Notes: generated by a model from the letters alone, not told the origin. DNA of 64,000 nt from Proteus sp. FME41 (GCF_014897315.1 NZ_JABUYL010000014.1:55663-119662), one strand, 5' to 3'; counted from the stretch's first letter, positions 8,326 to 18,711 are shown. Numbers and translations: made by a program.

Positions 8326-9255
8326 ATGAAATTTTCAATAATTATTCCTCTATATAATAAAGAGTTATATATTAATAAAACCATCAACTCAGTATTGAAT
8401 CAAACCTATCAAAACTTTGAAATTATTATTGTAGATGATGGTTCGACTGATAATAGTCTTTTTATAGCTAAAAGTATTTTAGATCCTCGTATAATTATTA
8501 CCGAACAAGAAAATGCCGGTGTTTCTGTTGCCAGAAACACCGGGATAAAACATTCCTCTGGCGATTATTTAGTTTTTTTAGATGCTGATGATATTTATTT
8601 ACCAAATGCACTTGAGCATTTTAATAATCTAATAAATATTTATCCTAATAATAATTTTTTCTGTACAAACTATTATCGAGTAGATAAAAATAGTCGAAAA
8701 AAAGCCATTAATGTTGATAAAATATTAGGATATGATTATACGCATTCTGTTATAAATAATTTTTTCTATATTGCAGCATTCCACCCAGGATCATTCCCAT
8801 GTTGTGTATCTACTTTTTGTATAAAAAGAGAAGCATTATTAGAAAAGAATATTTTTTTTCCTAGTGGAATTACACATACTGAAGATATTTACTTCTGTTC
8901 ACTGCTTGCTATAAACTTTCAAACAGTTTTCTCAAGAGAATGTATTTATGAATATTATATTAATAATATAGGAAACTCTAGAAATACACGACCAACCAAT
9001 GAACGCTATATTATAACCGAACTAAAAAAAATAGTTGGTAAAGATAAATGGATAAAATTTTTTATTACAAAAAATATTATTCATTTAATATATAATTGCC
9101 TAGAACTTGGTAGTTATCAAGACTATAAAAAACACAAAGCAGATCCATATTTCAAATATAAGAATACTATTGGAAGTTATAAATTACACTTTTTGATATT
9201 AAAATTTTTACCTTACCCATTAGCTAAAATTTTATACTCCTATAAAAAAAAATAA
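8326..9255 (+). CDS. Family 2 glycosyltransferase (O-antigen)
   Basis: GT-A fold glycosyltransferase, 309 residues, with FSIIIPLYNKELYI, VDDGSTDNSL, GVSVARNTGI and LDADDIY in the expected order. HTEDIYFCSLLA supplies the candidate catalytic acid. Only 2 bases separate it from the flippase candidate, and ATG 8326 is the natural start. It probably adds another sugar of the O-unit. Together with the other two GT2 genes and the glycerophosphotransferase there are at least four transferases in the visible part of the locus. Confidence 0.85.
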   Translation: MKFSIIIPLYNKELYINKTINSVLNQTYQNFEIIIVDDGSTDNSLFIAKSILDPRIIITEQENAGVSVARNTGIKHSSGDYLVFLDADDIYLPNALEHFNNLINIYPNNNFFCTNYYRVDKNSRKKAINVDKILGYDYTHSVINNFFYIAAFHPGSFPCCVSTFCIKREALLEKNIFFPSGITHTEDIYFCSLLAINFQTVFSRECIYEYYINNIGNSRNTRPTNERYIITELKKIVGKDKWIKFFITKNIIHLIYNCLELGSYQDYKKHKADPYFKYKNTIGSYKLHFLILKFLPYPLAKILYSYKKK

Positions 9256-9283
9256 AATATTAATATCTTAAATAAGACAAATC

Positions 9284-10450
9284 ATGAAAATCACAATCTC
9301 AGGTACCGGCTATGTCGGTCTATCTAACGGAATACTTCTTTCCCAACACAACAAAGTTGTTGCGTTAGATATTAATAAAGAAAAAGTTGAATTACTGAAC
9401 AAAAATCTCTCTCCAATTACAGATAAAGAAATTGAAGAATTTTTAGCAACCAAAGAGCTCGACTTTACGGCTACATTAGATAAAGAATTCGCTTACAAAG
9501 ATGCTGATTTCGTTATCATTGCAACGCCTACCGATTACGATCCTAAAACAAACTATTTTAACACCTCATCAGTAGAGTCTGTTATCCGTGATGTTTTAGA
9601 ATATAATCCAAACACGACAATGATTATTAAATCAACCATTCCTGTTGGTTTTACGAAAGAAATGAGAGAAAAATATAATACGAATAATATTATTTTTTCT
9701 CCTGAATTCTTACGTGAAGGTCGTGCACTTTACGATAATTTATATCCTTCTCGTATTGTTATCGGTGAACAATCAGAAAGAGCACAGAAATTTGCAGACC
9801 TTTTACAACAAGGCGCATTAAAGAAAGATATTGATGTTCTGTTCACTGACTCAACAGAAGCAGAAGCGATTAAATTATTCGCGAATACTTATTTAGCACT
9901 GCGTGTTGCTTACTTTAATGAACTTGATAGCTATGCAGAATCTTACGGTTTGAACTCAAAACAAATCATTGAAGGCGTTTGCTTAGATCCTCGTATTGGT
10001 AACCATTATAATAATCCATCGTTCGGTTATGGTGGTTACTGTTTACCAAAAGACACTAAGCAACTGTTAGCAAACTACGACTCGGTACCTAATAATATTA
10101 TTAGTGCCATCGTTGAAGCTAACCGCACACGTAAAGACTTTATAGCTGACTCAATTATCGCTAAATCACCAAAAATCGTGGGTGTTTATCGTTTAATTAT
10201 GAAATCTGGCTCTGATAATTTCCGTTCTTCTTCTATCCAAGGCATTATGAAACGTATTAAGGCCAAAGGTATCGAAGTTGTGATTTATGAGCCTGAAATG
10301 AAAGAAGAGACATTCTTTAACTCAAGATTAGTTCGTGATTTAAATGAGTTTAAATCAATCTCTGATGTCATTATTACCAATAGAATGTCATCAGTGCTAA
10401 ACGACGTTGAAGAAAAAGTTTATACTCGTGACCTCTTTGGTAACGACTAA
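9284..10450 (+). CDS. ugd: UDP-glucose 6-dehydrogenase
   Basis: Oxidises UDP-glucose to UDP-glucuronate with two NAD+. The 388-residue protein opens with the Rossmann motif [12 protein letters not shown]. It contains [14 protein letters not shown] and the catalytic cysteine in [11 protein letters not shown] (about residue 253), and is of normal bacterial length. UDP-glucuronate is a source of glucuronic and galacturonic acid for O-antigen and core, and of aminoarabinose for lipid A. It is less A+T-rich than the O-antigen genes before it, suggesting a conserved boundary gene. It follows the GT2 gene by 28 bases and may be read from the same promoter. Confidence 0.95.
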   Translation: MKITISGTGYVGLSNGILLSQHNKVVALDINKEKVELLNKNLSPITDKEIEEFLATKELDFTATLDKEFAYKDADFVIIATPTDYDPKTNYFNTSSVESVIRDVLEYNPNTTMIIKSTIPVGFTKEMREKYNTNNIIFSPEFLREGRALYDNLYPSRIVIGEQSERAQKFADLLQQGALKKDIDVLFTDSTEAEAIKLFANTYLALRVAYFNELDSYAESYGLNSKQIIEGVCLDPRIGNHYNNPSFGYGGYCLPKDTKQLLANYDSVPNNIISAIVEANRTRKDFIADSIIAKSPKIVGVYRLIMKSGSDNFRSSSIQGIMKRIKAKGIEVVIYEPEMKEETFFNSRLVRDLNEFKSISDVIITNRMSSVLNDVEEKVYTRDLFGND

Positions 10451-10461
10451 ATCTATTTTAT

Positions 10462-10965
10462 ATGCTCAATATCGTCTTATTTGAACCCGAAATTCCACCG
10501 AATACGGGTAATATTATCCGCCTGTGTGCTAACACAGGCTTTCATCTTCATTTGATCCAACCATTGGGTTTTACTTGGGATGATAAACGTCTACGTCGTG
10601 CAGGGCTTGATTATCGTGAGTTTGCTGATATTAAACAGCATCACGATTACTATGCTTTTTTAGAAAGTGAGGGTTTAAACCCTGATAATGCACAATCACC
10701 AACAGGTGCACGTGTATTTGCATTAACGACAAAAGGCACACCAGCACATAGCAATGTGAGCTATCAAGATGGAGATTATCTCCTTTTTGGACCTGAAACC
10801 CGTGGTTTACCGCCTTATGTGTTAGATAATATGCCAACACAGCAGAAAATCAGAGTTCCAATGCTTGCTGATAGCCGTAGTATGAACCTGTCAAATACCG
10901 TTGCCGTTGTGGTTTTTGAAGCATGGCGTCAACTTGGTTATCCTGGTGCATTATTACGAGATTGA
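10462..10965 (+). CDS. trmL: tRNA (cytidine/uridine-2'-O-)-methyltransferase TrmL
   Basis: SPOUT-family methyltransferase that methylates the wobble-34 ribose of leucine tRNAs. Of 167 residues, it shows the motifs [23 protein letters not shown] and [19 protein letters not shown], which form the deep trefoil knot and SAM site. It is about ten residues longer than the E. coli protein because of an insertion around residues 71-80 ([10 protein letters not shown]). It begins 11 bases after ugd and ends at a strong terminator. Confidence 0.95.
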   Translation: MLNIVLFEPEIPPNTGNIIRLCANTGFHLHLIQPLGFTWDDKRLRRAGLDYREFADIKQHHDYYAFLESEGLNPDNAQSPTGARVFALTTKGTPAHSNVSYQDGDYLLFGPETRGLPPYVLDNMPTQQKIRVPMLADSRSMNLSNTVAVVVFEAWRQLGYPGALLRD

Positions 10966-10971
10966 AATACA

Positions 10972-11008
10972 AAAAGCGCTGATCATATATGATGACTAGC
11001 GCTTTTTT
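10972..11008. terminator. Bidirectional terminator between trmL and the acyltransferase gene
   Basis: Stem AAAAGCGCT / AGCGCTTTT around a 17-base loop, with T-runs on both strands. It ends the ugd-trmL transcript on the plus strand and the gpsA-cysE side on the minus strand. Confidence 0.8.
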
Positions 11009-11038
11009 TAATTTAAAATGACTAAAAAATCTAACTTA

Positions 11039-11596
11039 TTACACTGACGGTTGTCTGATTTCGGCAACAACTTTAGTAATATACCGACACCCTTCTCCCA
11101 CATCTTTCAATACTAATGCGTGAGCACCAATCACTACATTATCACCAATCTCTATCTCTCCGCCGATAATCGAAGAATTACAGCCAATATAAACATGGTT
11201 GCCAACTCGAATATCTGCTTTACCATTATTCTCTTTTACTCCGATGGTCACACCTTGCATTAACGTCACATTCTCACCTAACTGGCAGTAATTAGTCAGT
11301 ACGATCCCTATCGGATGAGGTAATGAAAGGCCTTTTCCTATGCGTGTTCTTAATGAGATATCGTTGCAATATTTACGATTGTTTTTAGCACCAATACGAA
11401 TGCCTAATTTTTTAAGAAAACGATTTTTAGAAAAATAAAAGAATTGGGCGACACGCCACCAAAATAGATAACGTGAACGTTGGCAGAAAAAAACACGATG
11501 AAATAGTCTTATCCAACTAAAAGGCTTGTTATCACCAATATACTCGGCGTGTAAACAAGCCTTAAGTTCAGAGAGCGTCACTTCTGCTAATGTCAT
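11039..11596 (-). CDS. Serine-acetyltransferase-like hexapeptide acyltransferase
   Basis: An 185-residue left-handed beta-helix acyltransferase of the SAT subgroup: HPIGIVLTNYCQLGENVTLMQGVTIG and VYIGCNSSIIGGEIEIGDNVVIGAHALVLKDV. It lacks the long helical N-terminus of CysE, having instead a basic aromatic segment (FHRVFFCQRSRYLFWWRVAQFFYF) that may bind membrane. It is therefore probably a polysaccharide or LPS O-acetyltransferase and not a second serine acetyltransferase. It overlaps the cysE stop by one base (TAATG-type coupling) and is the last gene of the secB-gpsA-cysE direction. Confidence 0.75.
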   Translation of the reverse strand: MTLAEVTLSELKACLHAEYIGDNKPFSWIRLFHRVFFCQRSRYLFWWRVAQFFYFSKNRFLKKLGIRIGAKNNRKYCNDISLRTRIGKGLSLPHPIGIVLTNYCQLGENVTLMQGVTIGVKENNGKADIRVGNHVYIGCNSSIIGGEIEIGDNVVIGAHALVLKDVGEGCRYITKVVAEIRQPSV

Positions 11597-12417
11597 TAAA
11601 TGCCATCACCACATTCAAAACCAGGCACCACACCATTAAAGTGTTGATCCATATCGAGTGAAGGCTTATCACTGGTTGGTTTACCGACAATACGGGCAGG
11701 AACACCTGCAACGGTAGTGTGTGCAGGAACTTCGTGTAAAACGACTGATCCCGCCCCAATTTTAGCACCACGACCAATCTCAATATTACCGAGTATTTTA
11801 GCACCTGCACCAATCATCACACCTTCGCGTACTTTAGGATGACGATCACCACAGGTTTTTCCTGTTCCGCCTAACGTCACAGATTGTAGAATAGAAACGT
11901 CATTCTCAACAATAGCGGTTTCACCAATCACAATACCCGTTGCATGATCGAGCATAATGCCATGGCCAATACGTGCAGCGGGGTGAATATCGACACCAAA
12001 GGTCACAGAAATTTGATTTTGTAGATAAATAGCAAGAGCTTTGCGATTTTGGTTCCATAACCAGTGCGCTATGCGATAAGCCTGCAGTGCATGAAAACCT
12101 TTTAAATAAAGCAGAGGAGTTGAATATTTATCAACAGCGGGGTCGCGTAAACGAACAGCCGAAATATCATAAGCGGCAGATTCAATCATCGAATCATCGC
12201 TGCGATACGCTTCTTCAACAATCTCACGAACGGCAATCGCGGGCATTGTCTGAGTCGCCAGCTTATTCGCCAACATATAACTTAAGGCACTGCCTAAGTT
12301 TTCATGCTTGAGTAATGTCGCATGGAAAAAACTGGCTAAGATTGGCTCGCAATCTGCCAAACTTCTTGCTTCATCTTTAATATGATCCCAGACTCTTTTT
12401 AGTTCTTCTAGCGACAT
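11596..12417 (-). CDS. cysE: Serine O-acetyltransferase
   Basis: Converts L-serine and acetyl-CoA to O-acetylserine, the first step of cysteine synthesis. The 273-residue protein has the helical N-domain (LADCEPILASFFHATLL) and the beta-helix with HPAARIGHGIMLDHATGIVIGE, holding the catalytic His/Asp pair. The tail ends FECGDGI; its last isoleucine inserts into CysK in the cysteine synthase complex. I chose ATG 12417 over 12429: E. coli CysE aligns here (M-S-x-E-E-L) and GAGAGTGAG lies just upstream. It is followed by a coupled SAT-like gene. Confidence 0.95.
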   Translation of the reverse strand: MSLEELKRVWDHIKDEARSLADCEPILASFFHATLLKHENLGSALSYMLANKLATQTMPAIAVREIVEEAYRSDDSMIESAAYDISAVRLRDPAVDKYSTPLLYLKGFHALQAYRIAHWLWNQNRKALAIYLQNQISVTFGVDIHPAARIGHGIMLDHATGIVIGETAIVENDVSILQSVTLGGTGKTCGDRHPKVREGVMIGAGAKILGNIEIGRGAKIGAGSVVLHEVPAHTTVAGVPARIVGKPTSDKPSLDMDQHFNGVVPGFECGDGI

Positions 12418-12441
12418 ACTCACTCTCATTCTTTTTACATT

Positions 12442-12467
12442 GAAGCCTAAGTAAAAACTTAGGCTTC
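12442..12467. other. Intercistronic hairpin between gpsA and cysE
   Basis: Perfect 11-bp stem GAAGCCTAAGT / ACTTAGGCTTC with a 4-base loop. On the minus strand it is not followed by a T-run, so it is more likely an mRNA-processing, stability or attenuation structure than a full terminator. Confidence 0.5.
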
Positions 12468-12547
12468 TTATGTTTAAAACAGAAACAGATACCTTAAGGC
12501 CATATCTTAAAACAATGCCTTAAAACGGCCGATTATCTAAAATAGAC

Positions 12548-13564
12548 TTAGAACAGATTGCTGTCTATCTCATCTTTAGTGGCTCGACCTAATAAAGATA
12601 ATGCCGCTTCTTTCGCATCTTTATGCTGATATAAAATTTGGTAGATCTGCTCAGTGATAGGCATTTCAACACCAACTTGTTCGGCTAATGCACGAACCTC
12701 TTTGGTATTGCGATAACCTTCAACGACCTGCCCTATTTTTTCTTGGGCAGTATCAACATCAAAGCCTTGACCTAACATCATGCCAAATCGACGATTACGA
12801 GATTGGTTATCGGTACAGGTTAAAACTAAATCACCCAACCCCGCCATTCCCATAAAAGTAGCAGCATCTGCACCTAGTGCTTTACCTAAGCGGCTCATCT
12901 CGGCAAGTCCACGGGTGATCAGTGCTGTACGCGCATTCGCACCAAATCCCATACCATCAGACATACCCGCACCAATCGCAATCACGTTTTTTACCGCGCC
13001 ACCTAATTGCACACCGATAAAGTCAGGATTTTTATACACACGGAAACTTTTGCCACAATGGAAAAGCTGTTGAAGCTCTTCAGAGAATGTATTATCCGTT
13101 GATGCCACAGAAATCGCAGTGGGCAAACCCGCGGCAAGCTCTTTAGCAAAAGTAGGGCCTGATAAAACTGCTAGCGGGATTTCATTACCTAATACTTCAC
13201 GCGCTACATCTTGCAATAAGCGACCCGTATGAGCCTCAAGCCCTTTTGTCGCCCAAACAACGCGTGTATCCTGACGTAAAAAAGGGTTGATCTGCTGTAA
13301 TACATCACCAAAAACATGGCTTGGTACGACAACCAGAATATTACGGCTAGCTTCTATCGCTTTTTGCAAAGAAGCTTCCATGTATAAACTATCAGGAAAG
13401 GAAACATCGGGCAGGAATGCCTGATTACAGCGTGCCTGTTCTAAAGCAGCAACATGCTTAGGATCATGACCCCAAAGTACAACATCATGACCATTGCGCG
13501 CTAAGGTAATCGCTAAAGCGGTGCCGTATGAACCGGCACCGATCACTGTCATAGAAGCGTTCAT
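12548..13564 (-). CDS. gpsA: NAD(P)-dependent glycerol-3-phosphate dehydrogenase
   Basis: Reduces dihydroxyacetone phosphate to sn-glycerol-3-phosphate for phospholipids. The 338-residue protein has the Rossmann motif [12 protein letters not shown] at the N-terminus, followed by [18 protein letters not shown] and the C-domain [13 protein letters not shown] with its catalytic lysine. It overlaps secB by one base, a conserved enterobacterial arrangement. Its product is also the substrate of the TagD-like enzyme of the O-antigen locus. Confidence 0.97.
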   Translation of the reverse strand: MNASMTVIGAGSYGTALAITLARNGHDVVLWGHDPKHVAALEQARCNQAFLPDVSFPDSLYMEASLQKAIEASRNILVVVPSHVFGDVLQQINPFLRQDTRVVWATKGLEAHTGRLLQDVAREVLGNEIPLAVLSGPTFAKELAAGLPTAISVASTDNTFSEELQQLFHCGKSFRVYKNPDFIGVQLGGAVKNVIAIGAGMSDGMGFGANARTALITRGLAEMSRLGKALGADAATFMGMAGLGDLVLTCTDNQSRNRRFGMMLGQGFDVDTAQEKIGQVVEGYRNTKEVRALAEQVGVEMPITEQIYQILYQHKDAKEAALSLLGRATKDEIDSNLF

Positions 13565-14037
13565 TAAGCTTCTTCAGCCCCTTCATTAGCGGCAGCATCT
13601 TGTGGTTGTTGTTGTAAATAGTTCATAAACAACGCATCAAAATTAACTGGTGCTAAGTTCAGTTGTGGGAAAGTACCACGGCTGACTAAGTTAGTGATAC
13701 ATTCACGAGCATAAGGGAACAGAACATTAGGGCAATATGCGCCTAAGCAATGTGCGAGTTGAGTGCCTTCAATACCTTCAACTGTAAAGATACCTGCTTG
13801 TTGTACTTCACACAGGAATGCAGTCTCGTTATCCATAGTTGCAGTCACAGTGACACGCAAAATAACTTCATACACGTTTTCAGCTAAAGTATTAGAAGAA
13901 GTATCCAGATCTAATTTAACTTCTGGTTGCCACTCTTTTTGGAACACTTGTGGGGCATTAGGTGCTTCAAAAGAGATATCTTTAGTGTAGATACGTTGAA
14001 TTTGAAAAGTCATCTCTTGGTTTTGCTGTTCTGACAT
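13564..14037 (-). CDS. secB: Protein-export chaperone SecB
   Basis: Tetrameric cytoplasmic chaperone that keeps pre-proteins unfolded and hands them to SecA. The 157-residue protein shows the conserved [19 protein letters not shown] start and [16 protein letters not shown], and an acidic C-terminus (NEGAEEA). Start ATG 14037. It is upstream of gpsA-cysE in one minus-strand operon and marks the conserved right flank of Proteus O-antigen loci. Confidence 0.97.
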   Translation of the reverse strand: MSEQQNQEMTFQIQRIYTKDISFEAPNAPQVFQKEWQPEVKLDLDTSSNTLAENVYEVILRVTVTATMDNETAFLCEVQQAGIFTVEGIEGTQLAHCLGAYCPNVLFPYARECITNLVSRGTFPQLNLAPVNFDALFMNYLQQQPQDAAANEGAEEA

Positions 14038-14106
14038 AATAATCTTACCTTTTTATATCCTTATTAATTGAATAGCAGTAAGTATAGAACTCAATCTGCC
14101 CGCTCG

Positions 14107-14544
14107 TTATTTTTTACCCTTAGCCAGTGGTAAATTTTCACCACTCCAGCCTGAAAGACCGTCTTTTAAGATAAAGACTTTTTCAAAACCGAGTTTAATT
14201 AGGCTTTCGGCAGGCTTTGCACTTTCAATGCCTGATGGTGATACAACAATAACTGGCTGTGATTTATATTTCTCCAGCTCAGCAATATTATTACTTTTGA
14301 TTTCAGAAGGCGTTAAATTGATAGAATCAATGATGTGTCCTTTACGGAATTCATCACGGCTACGGATATCAACACACACCGCATTCTCTTTATTTATCAA
14401 AGAAATCGCTTCTGTACGGGAAATATTTTTCGTCTTCGAAAAAAGCCCTTTAAAGGTCAATACAATGACCGCCACCAGCAGCGCAACCCAGACAAAACTT
14501 AACAGGGTGTGCCGGTTGAAAAATTGCATTACTTCTTGCAGCAT
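14107..14544 (-). CDS. yibN: Membrane-anchored rhodanese-like protein YibN
   Basis: A 145-residue protein with one N-terminal membrane segment ([18 protein letters not shown]) and a cytoplasmic rhodanese domain ([19 protein letters not shown]...[12 protein letters not shown]). The loop position that holds the catalytic cysteine in active rhodaneses is a serine (VVSPSGIES), so it is probably not a sulfurtransferase. From memory, E. coli YibN also lacks cysteine there. ATG 14544 was chosen over the TTG three codons upstream because E. coli YibN starts at this point. It is the first gene of the yibN-secB-gpsA-cysE direction. Confidence 0.9.
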   Translation of the reverse strand: MLQEVMQFFNRHTLLSFVWVALLVAVIVLTFKGLFSKTKNISRTEAISLINKENAVCVDIRSRDEFRKGHIIDSINLTPSEIKSNNIAELEKYKSQPVIVVSPSGIESAKPAESLIKLGFEKVFILKDGLSGWSGENLPLAKGKK

Positions 14545-14900
14545 AGGATGCAATCACTCTCGTTAGTTAAAAATAGTATCAAAGAGCCAAAGTATACCTT
14601 TGTCATGGCGCAATTACAGCCTATTCCTGCGTTTCTCTTTCAGTTTTTGCGGAAAGTTTCTCAACAATCATTTTTTTTATTGACGGATTTATGTACCATT
14701 AGCATCGGATTTGTGAAAAATGATGAATTGAAAAGGCAATACCTTTTTACTCTACAAGATCCCTCTTCAGGCAAGCTATTAAGAAATCAGCATCCCTAAT
14801 AATGGCTATTTACGTAGAAATGACTCTTTGCGTAAAACTTACACCTGTCTGAGAAACAACAATAATCTATTATTTATTTAAAAGTATTGAGAACACGAGC
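14545..14900. other. Divergent intergenic region yibN/rimO
   Basis: About 355 bases between divergent genes. A 96-codon plus-strand frame (14509-14799) overlaps the yibN start, lacks a good ribosome site and resembles nothing I recognise, so I do not call it. Promoters of both genes must lie here, but no confident -35/-10 pair was found. Confidence 0.5.
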
Positions 14901-16229
14901 ATGTCGCAAACAAATCAAGTGCCTAAAATTGGATTCGTTTCATTAGGTTGCCCTAAAAATTTAGTGGACTCCGAACGTATCCTAACCGAACTGCGTACAG
15001 AAGGTTATCAAGTTGTTCCTACCTATAATGATGCTGATTTAGTCATCGTCAATACCTGTGGGTTTATTGACAGCGCAGTACAAGAATCGCTAGAAGCCAT
15101 TGGCGAAGCACTCGATGAAAACGGTAAAGTGATTGTTACAGGTTGTTTAGGTGCAAAAGAGAACCAAATTCGTGAAGTGCACCCAAAAGTACTCGAAATC
15201 ACAGGGCCCCATAGTTATGAACAAGTGTTATCACATATTCATTACTATGTCCCTAAACCTGATCACAATCCTTTTCTCAGCCTTGTTCCTGAACAAGGTG
15301 TAAAATTAACACCTCGTCATTACGCCTATTTAAAAATTTCTGAGGGCTGTAATCACCGTTGTACGTTCTGCATCATCCCGTCTATGCGAGGCGATTTAGA
15401 AAGCCGTCCAATGGGTGAAGTGTTAAATGAAGCTAAAAGATTAGTTAATGCTGGTGTAAAAGAGTTACTGGTTATCTCTCAAGATACCTCTGCTTATGGT
15501 GTTGATACTAAGCATCAAACGGGTTTTTGGGATGGCATGCCTGTCAAAACCAGTATGGTCAGTTTATGTGAACAATTGGCAAAATTAGGGATTTGGGTTC
15601 GTTTACATTATGTTTACCCGTATCCACATGTTGATGATGTCATTCCTTTAATGGCTGAAGGCAAAATTCTGCCTTATTTAGATATCCCATTACAGCACGC
15701 AAGCCCGAAAGTGTTAAAACTGATGAAACGTCCCGGCTCCGTTGAGCGTACCTTAGAACGCGTAAAACGCTGGCGTGAAATTTGCCCTGAGTTAACTTTA
15801 CGTTCTACCTTTATTGTGGGTTTTCCGGGTGAAACAGAAGAAGATTTCCAAATGTTGTTAGATTTCTTAACAGAGGCACGTTTAGATCGTGTGGGCTGCT
15901 TTAAATACAGCCCTGTTGATGGTGCGAAAGCAAATGAATTAGCTGATCAAATCCCTGAAGAAGTGAAAGAAGAGCGTTATCATCGCTTTATGCAGTTACA
16001 ACAACAAATTTCGACTGAACGTCTACAAGAGAAAATTGGCAAAGTATTGTTAGTGATGATTGATGAAATCGATGAAGAAGGCGCAATTGGTCGTAGTATG
16101 GCTGATGCACCTGAAATTGATGGTGCGGTTTATCTTAACGAGCAGTTTGACGTTGAACCAGGGAAAATCGTTCGTGTGCTGATTGAACACGCAGATGAAT
16201 ATGACCTTTGGGGGACTATCGTCGAATAA
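14901..16229 (+). CDS. rimO: Ribosomal protein S12 methylthiotransferase
   Basis: Radical-SAM enzyme that adds a methylthio group to an aspartate of ribosomal protein S12. The 442-residue protein has an N-terminal UPF0004 domain with iron-sulfur cysteines near residues 17, 53 and 82. The radical-SAM motif CNHRCTFC has cysteines at 150, 154 and 157, and a C-terminal TRAM domain follows. Length and motifs match E. coli RimO. GAGAACACG precedes the ATG. E. coli carries gpmI beside yibN and envC; here rimO occupies that place. Confidence 0.97.
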   Translation: MSQTNQVPKIGFVSLGCPKNLVDSERILTELRTEGYQVVPTYNDADLVIVNTCGFIDSAVQESLEAIGEALDENGKVIVTGCLGAKENQIREVHPKVLEITGPHSYEQVLSHIHYYVPKPDHNPFLSLVPEQGVKLTPRHYAYLKISEGCNHRCTFCIIPSMRGDLESRPMGEVLNEAKRLVNAGVKELLVISQDTSAYGVDTKHQTGFWDGMPVKTSMVSLCEQLAKLGIWVRLHYVYPYPHVDDVIPLMAEGKILPYLDIPLQHASPKVLKLMKRPGSVERTLERVKRWREICPELTLRSTFIVGFPGETEEDFQMLLDFLTEARLDRVGCFKYSPVDGAKANELADQIPEEVKEERYHRFMQLQQQISTERLQEKIGKVLLVMIDEIDEEGAIGRSMADAPEIDGAVYLNEQFDVEPGKIVRVLIEHADEYDLWGTIVE

Positions 16230-16237
16230 TCTTTATC

Positions 16238-16269
16238 GTGGACAGCGTGATATTTTATTGCGCTGTCAC
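16238..16269 (+). terminator. Hairpin after rimO
   Basis: Stem GACAGCG / CGCTGTC with a 13-base A+T-rich loop, starting about 10 bases after the rimO stop. The T-run follows only after 10 more bases, so efficiency as an intrinsic terminator is uncertain. Confidence 0.4.
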
Positions 16270-16444
16270 ACGGATCACCTCTTTTTTCCTTTCTCCCTCT
16301 ATTATTGCTTTATAATCTCTTATTAATTGAATAGATTACCTGTTAGGTATTATCTGAAATTGCGGCTTTATTTCGTGTTAACTGGTCAGTTGTTTTGTGA
16401 CATGAAATAATCTTATAAACTGTTATGAAAGGTACGTTGGTCAG

Positions 16445-17737
16445 ATGGCAGAGAAAATGGATCTTCAAAAAAAAACACATCCGTCTTATCGTGTATTTTC
16501 TTTACCGTTAATCACGTTGCTTATTAGCACAACTCTTTTTTCTGCGTCTCCTGTTTTTGCTAACACATTAACGGATAACCGCACTCAGCTAAAAGATCTA
16601 CAAACTACGATTGCTGAAAAAGAAAAACAGGTTCAAGAACAACAAAAACAACGTACAGCCCTTCTTAATCAATTAAAAACGCAAGAAACACAAATCTCTA
16701 GTGCAGGTCGCTCAGTGCATGAAACTCAAAGTCGCTTACAAACTTTAGGTAAAGAGATCAAAACCATTACTGCGAATATTGCACGCTTACAAAAACAATA
16801 TCATTCACAACAAGAATTATTATCTCGTCAAATGGATGCGGCTTATCGTCAAGGTAAACACCAAGGCATTGAACTGTTATTTCGTGGTGAAGAAGGCCAG
16901 CGTGAAGAGCGTATTTTAGCGTACTACAGCTATATCAATGATGCCCGTAAAGAAACAATGGCTGAGCTGGCTCAAACATCAAAAGAACTTGAAGCGGAAA
17001 AAACAGCACAACAAACCAAACAGAATGAACAAAAACAAGCCTTAACTAAACAACAGCAAGAAAAACAAAAACTTGATAATGCATTAGCCGCTCGTCAGAA
17101 AACGCTCACTCAACTTGAGTCTACATTGAAAGCGGATCAGAAAAATTTAGCCACCATGCGGGCTAATGAAGCACAATTAAGAAATAAAATTGCTCAAGCA
17201 GAGCGTGAAGCTAAAGCACGTGCAGAGCGCGAAGCCCGAGAAGCTGCGCGCATTGCAGCCAAACAACGTGAAGCCCAACAACGAGGTTCAACCTATAAAC
17301 CAACGACTGAAGAGCAGTCCTTGATGTCGCGTACAGGCGGTTTAGGTAAACCCGCAGGACAAGCCATTTGGCCAATCAGAGGCACTTTATTACACCGTTT
17401 TGGTGAATCTATTTCTGGCTCTGGTGAATTACGTTGGAAAGGAATTGTTATCCCTGCAGCCCAAGGTACCGAGGTAAAAGCAATTGCTGATGGTCGTGTA
17501 TTACTTGCAGATTGGCTTCAAGGTTATGGTTTAGTGGTTGTGGTTGAACACGGGAAAGGTGATATGAGCCTTTACGGTTATAACCAAAGTGCTTTAGTGA
17601 ATGTCGGTCAGCAAGTAAAAGCGGGCCAATCTATTGCTTTAGTCGGTAATAGTGGTGGACAAGAGCGTTCAGCACTCTATTTTGAAATTAGACGTCAAGG
17701 GAAAGCAGTTAATCCGGTTCCTTGGCTTGGGAGGTAA
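16445..17737 (+). CDS. envC: Murein hydrolase activator EnvC
   Basis: Periplasmic septal-ring protein that activates the amidases AmiA and AmiB during daughter-cell separation. The 430-residue protein has a signal peptide ending near SPVFA (about residue 39). Long coiled coils rich in Gln/Lys/Glu follow to about residue 285, then a C-terminal LytM domain. The LytM zinc ligands are absent: RWKGIVIPA replaces the usual HxGxD, and LYFEIRRQG lacks the HxH histidines. This fits a non-catalytic activator. Start ATG 16445. yibQ follows after 2 bases, as in E. coli. Confidence 0.95.
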   Translation: MAEKMDLQKKTHPSYRVFSLPLITLLISTTLFSASPVFANTLTDNRTQLKDLQTTIAEKEKQVQEQQKQRTALLNQLKTQETQISSAGRSVHETQSRLQTLGKEIKTITANIARLQKQYHSQQELLSRQMDAAYRQGKHQGIELLFRGEEGQREERILAYYSYINDARKETMAELAQTSKELEAEKTAQQTKQNEQKQALTKQQQEKQKLDNALAARQKTLTQLESTLKADQKNLATMRANEAQLRNKIAQAEREAKARAEREAREAARIAAKQREAQQRGSTYKPTTEEQSLMSRTGGLGKPAGQAIWPIRGTLLHRFGESISGSGELRWKGIVIPAAQGTEVKAIADGRVLLADWLQGYGLVVVVEHGKGDMSLYGYNQSALVNVGQQVKAGQSIALVGNSGGQERSALYFEIRRQGKAVNPVPWLGR

Positions 17738-17739
17738 AT

Positions 17740-18705
17740 TTGAAATTACTTGGCACATTACAACGCAAGCGTGCTTTTTTACTTAGTTTAATGTTGCTAA
17801 GTCTGGTTGTGAGTACACCTGCACTTCCAGCCAAATTAGCCATTGTGATTGATGATTTTGGTTATCGTAAAAAAGAAGATAACCAAGTTTTACAACTCCC
17901 AACTGCGGTTTCTATCGCTATTTTACCTGATTCACCTCATGGAAAAGAAGTGGCGAATAAAGCCCATGCCCAAGGGCGGGAAATTCTTATTCATATGCCA
18001 ATGGCCCCCATTAGCAAACAACCTTTAGAGCGCAACACCTTAAAACCCTCCATGGACCAAGCTGAAATTAATCGTATTATTGAGCATGCTATAAATAATG
18101 TTCCATATGCTGTTGGTATGAATAACCATATGGGCAGTGCGATGACATCAGATAGACAAGCAATGGATAGAGTCATCAAAGCACTTAACCACTCTAATCT
18201 CTATTTTTTAGATAGTGTGACCATTGGTAATACCCAAGCGGCCATTGCCGCTAAAGCCGCGGGTGTTCCTTCTTTGCGTCGTCATGTCTTTCTCGATAAC
18301 GTGCAAACAGAAGCCGAAACTCGGCAACAACTTGCTCGCGCAATTGCGTTAGCACGTAAAAATGGCTCCGCCATTGCCATTGGACACCCTCATCCCTCTA
18401 CCGTCAGAGCATTGCAGCAACAACTGCCTTTATTACCTGCTGATATTCAACTAGTCGCACCAAGTAGCTTATTAAAACCACAAACAGAAAAACCGATACA
18501 ACCCGAACCGCCAAAAGTTGTACCACCAACAGAACAACCCAAAGAGCCAAAACCTGCATCTTGGCTAAAGCCAGCGCAAGAAGCTATTATTTCGATGAAA
18601 AAAAGTACGCTAATTAATACTTTATCCAGTGGATTTAGCTCATCAGAAAAAAAGAAATTACCCGATATAGCTGATCCTAACGGAATTGGTGAAGTTGAAA
18701 AATAA
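17740..18705 (+). CDS. yibQ: Divergent polysaccharide deacetylase family protein YibQ
   Basis: Secreted protein of 321 residues with a signal peptide (FLLSLMLLSLVVSTPALPA) and a divergent polysaccharide-deacetylase domain: AIVIDDFGYRKKE, ILPDSPHGKEV, NNHMGSAMT and AIGHPHPST. A proline-rich, low-complexity tail follows residue 245. I place the start at TTG 17740, 4 bases after GGGAGGT, since the upstream TTG at 17722 would put that ribosome site inside the gene. It is co-transcribed with envC, so a role in cell-wall processing is plausible; no enzyme activity is established. Confidence 0.88.
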   Translation: MKLLGTLQRKRAFLLSLMLLSLVVSTPALPAKLAIVIDDFGYRKKEDNQVLQLPTAVSIAILPDSPHGKEVANKAHAQGREILIHMPMAPISKQPLERNTLKPSMDQAEINRIIEHAINNVPYAVGMNNHMGSAMTSDRQAMDRVIKALNHSNLYFLDSVTIGNTQAAIAAKAAGVPSLRRHVFLDNVQTEAETRQQLARAIALARKNGSAIAIGHPHPSTVRALQQQLPLLPADIQLVAPSSLLKPQTEKPIQPEPPKVVPPTEQPKEPKPASWLKPAQEAIISMKKSTLINTLSSGFSSSEKKKLPDIADPNGIGEVEK

Positions 18706-18711
18706 TGCAAT

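Noticed and set aside
11039..11596. Second cysE copy
   Set aside because: It lacks the CysE helical N-domain and the C-terminal GDGI tail, so a different acyl acceptor is more likely.
14509..14799. 96-codon plus-strand frame between yibN and rimO
   Set aside because: It overlaps the yibN start on the other strand, has no ribosome site and resembles no family.
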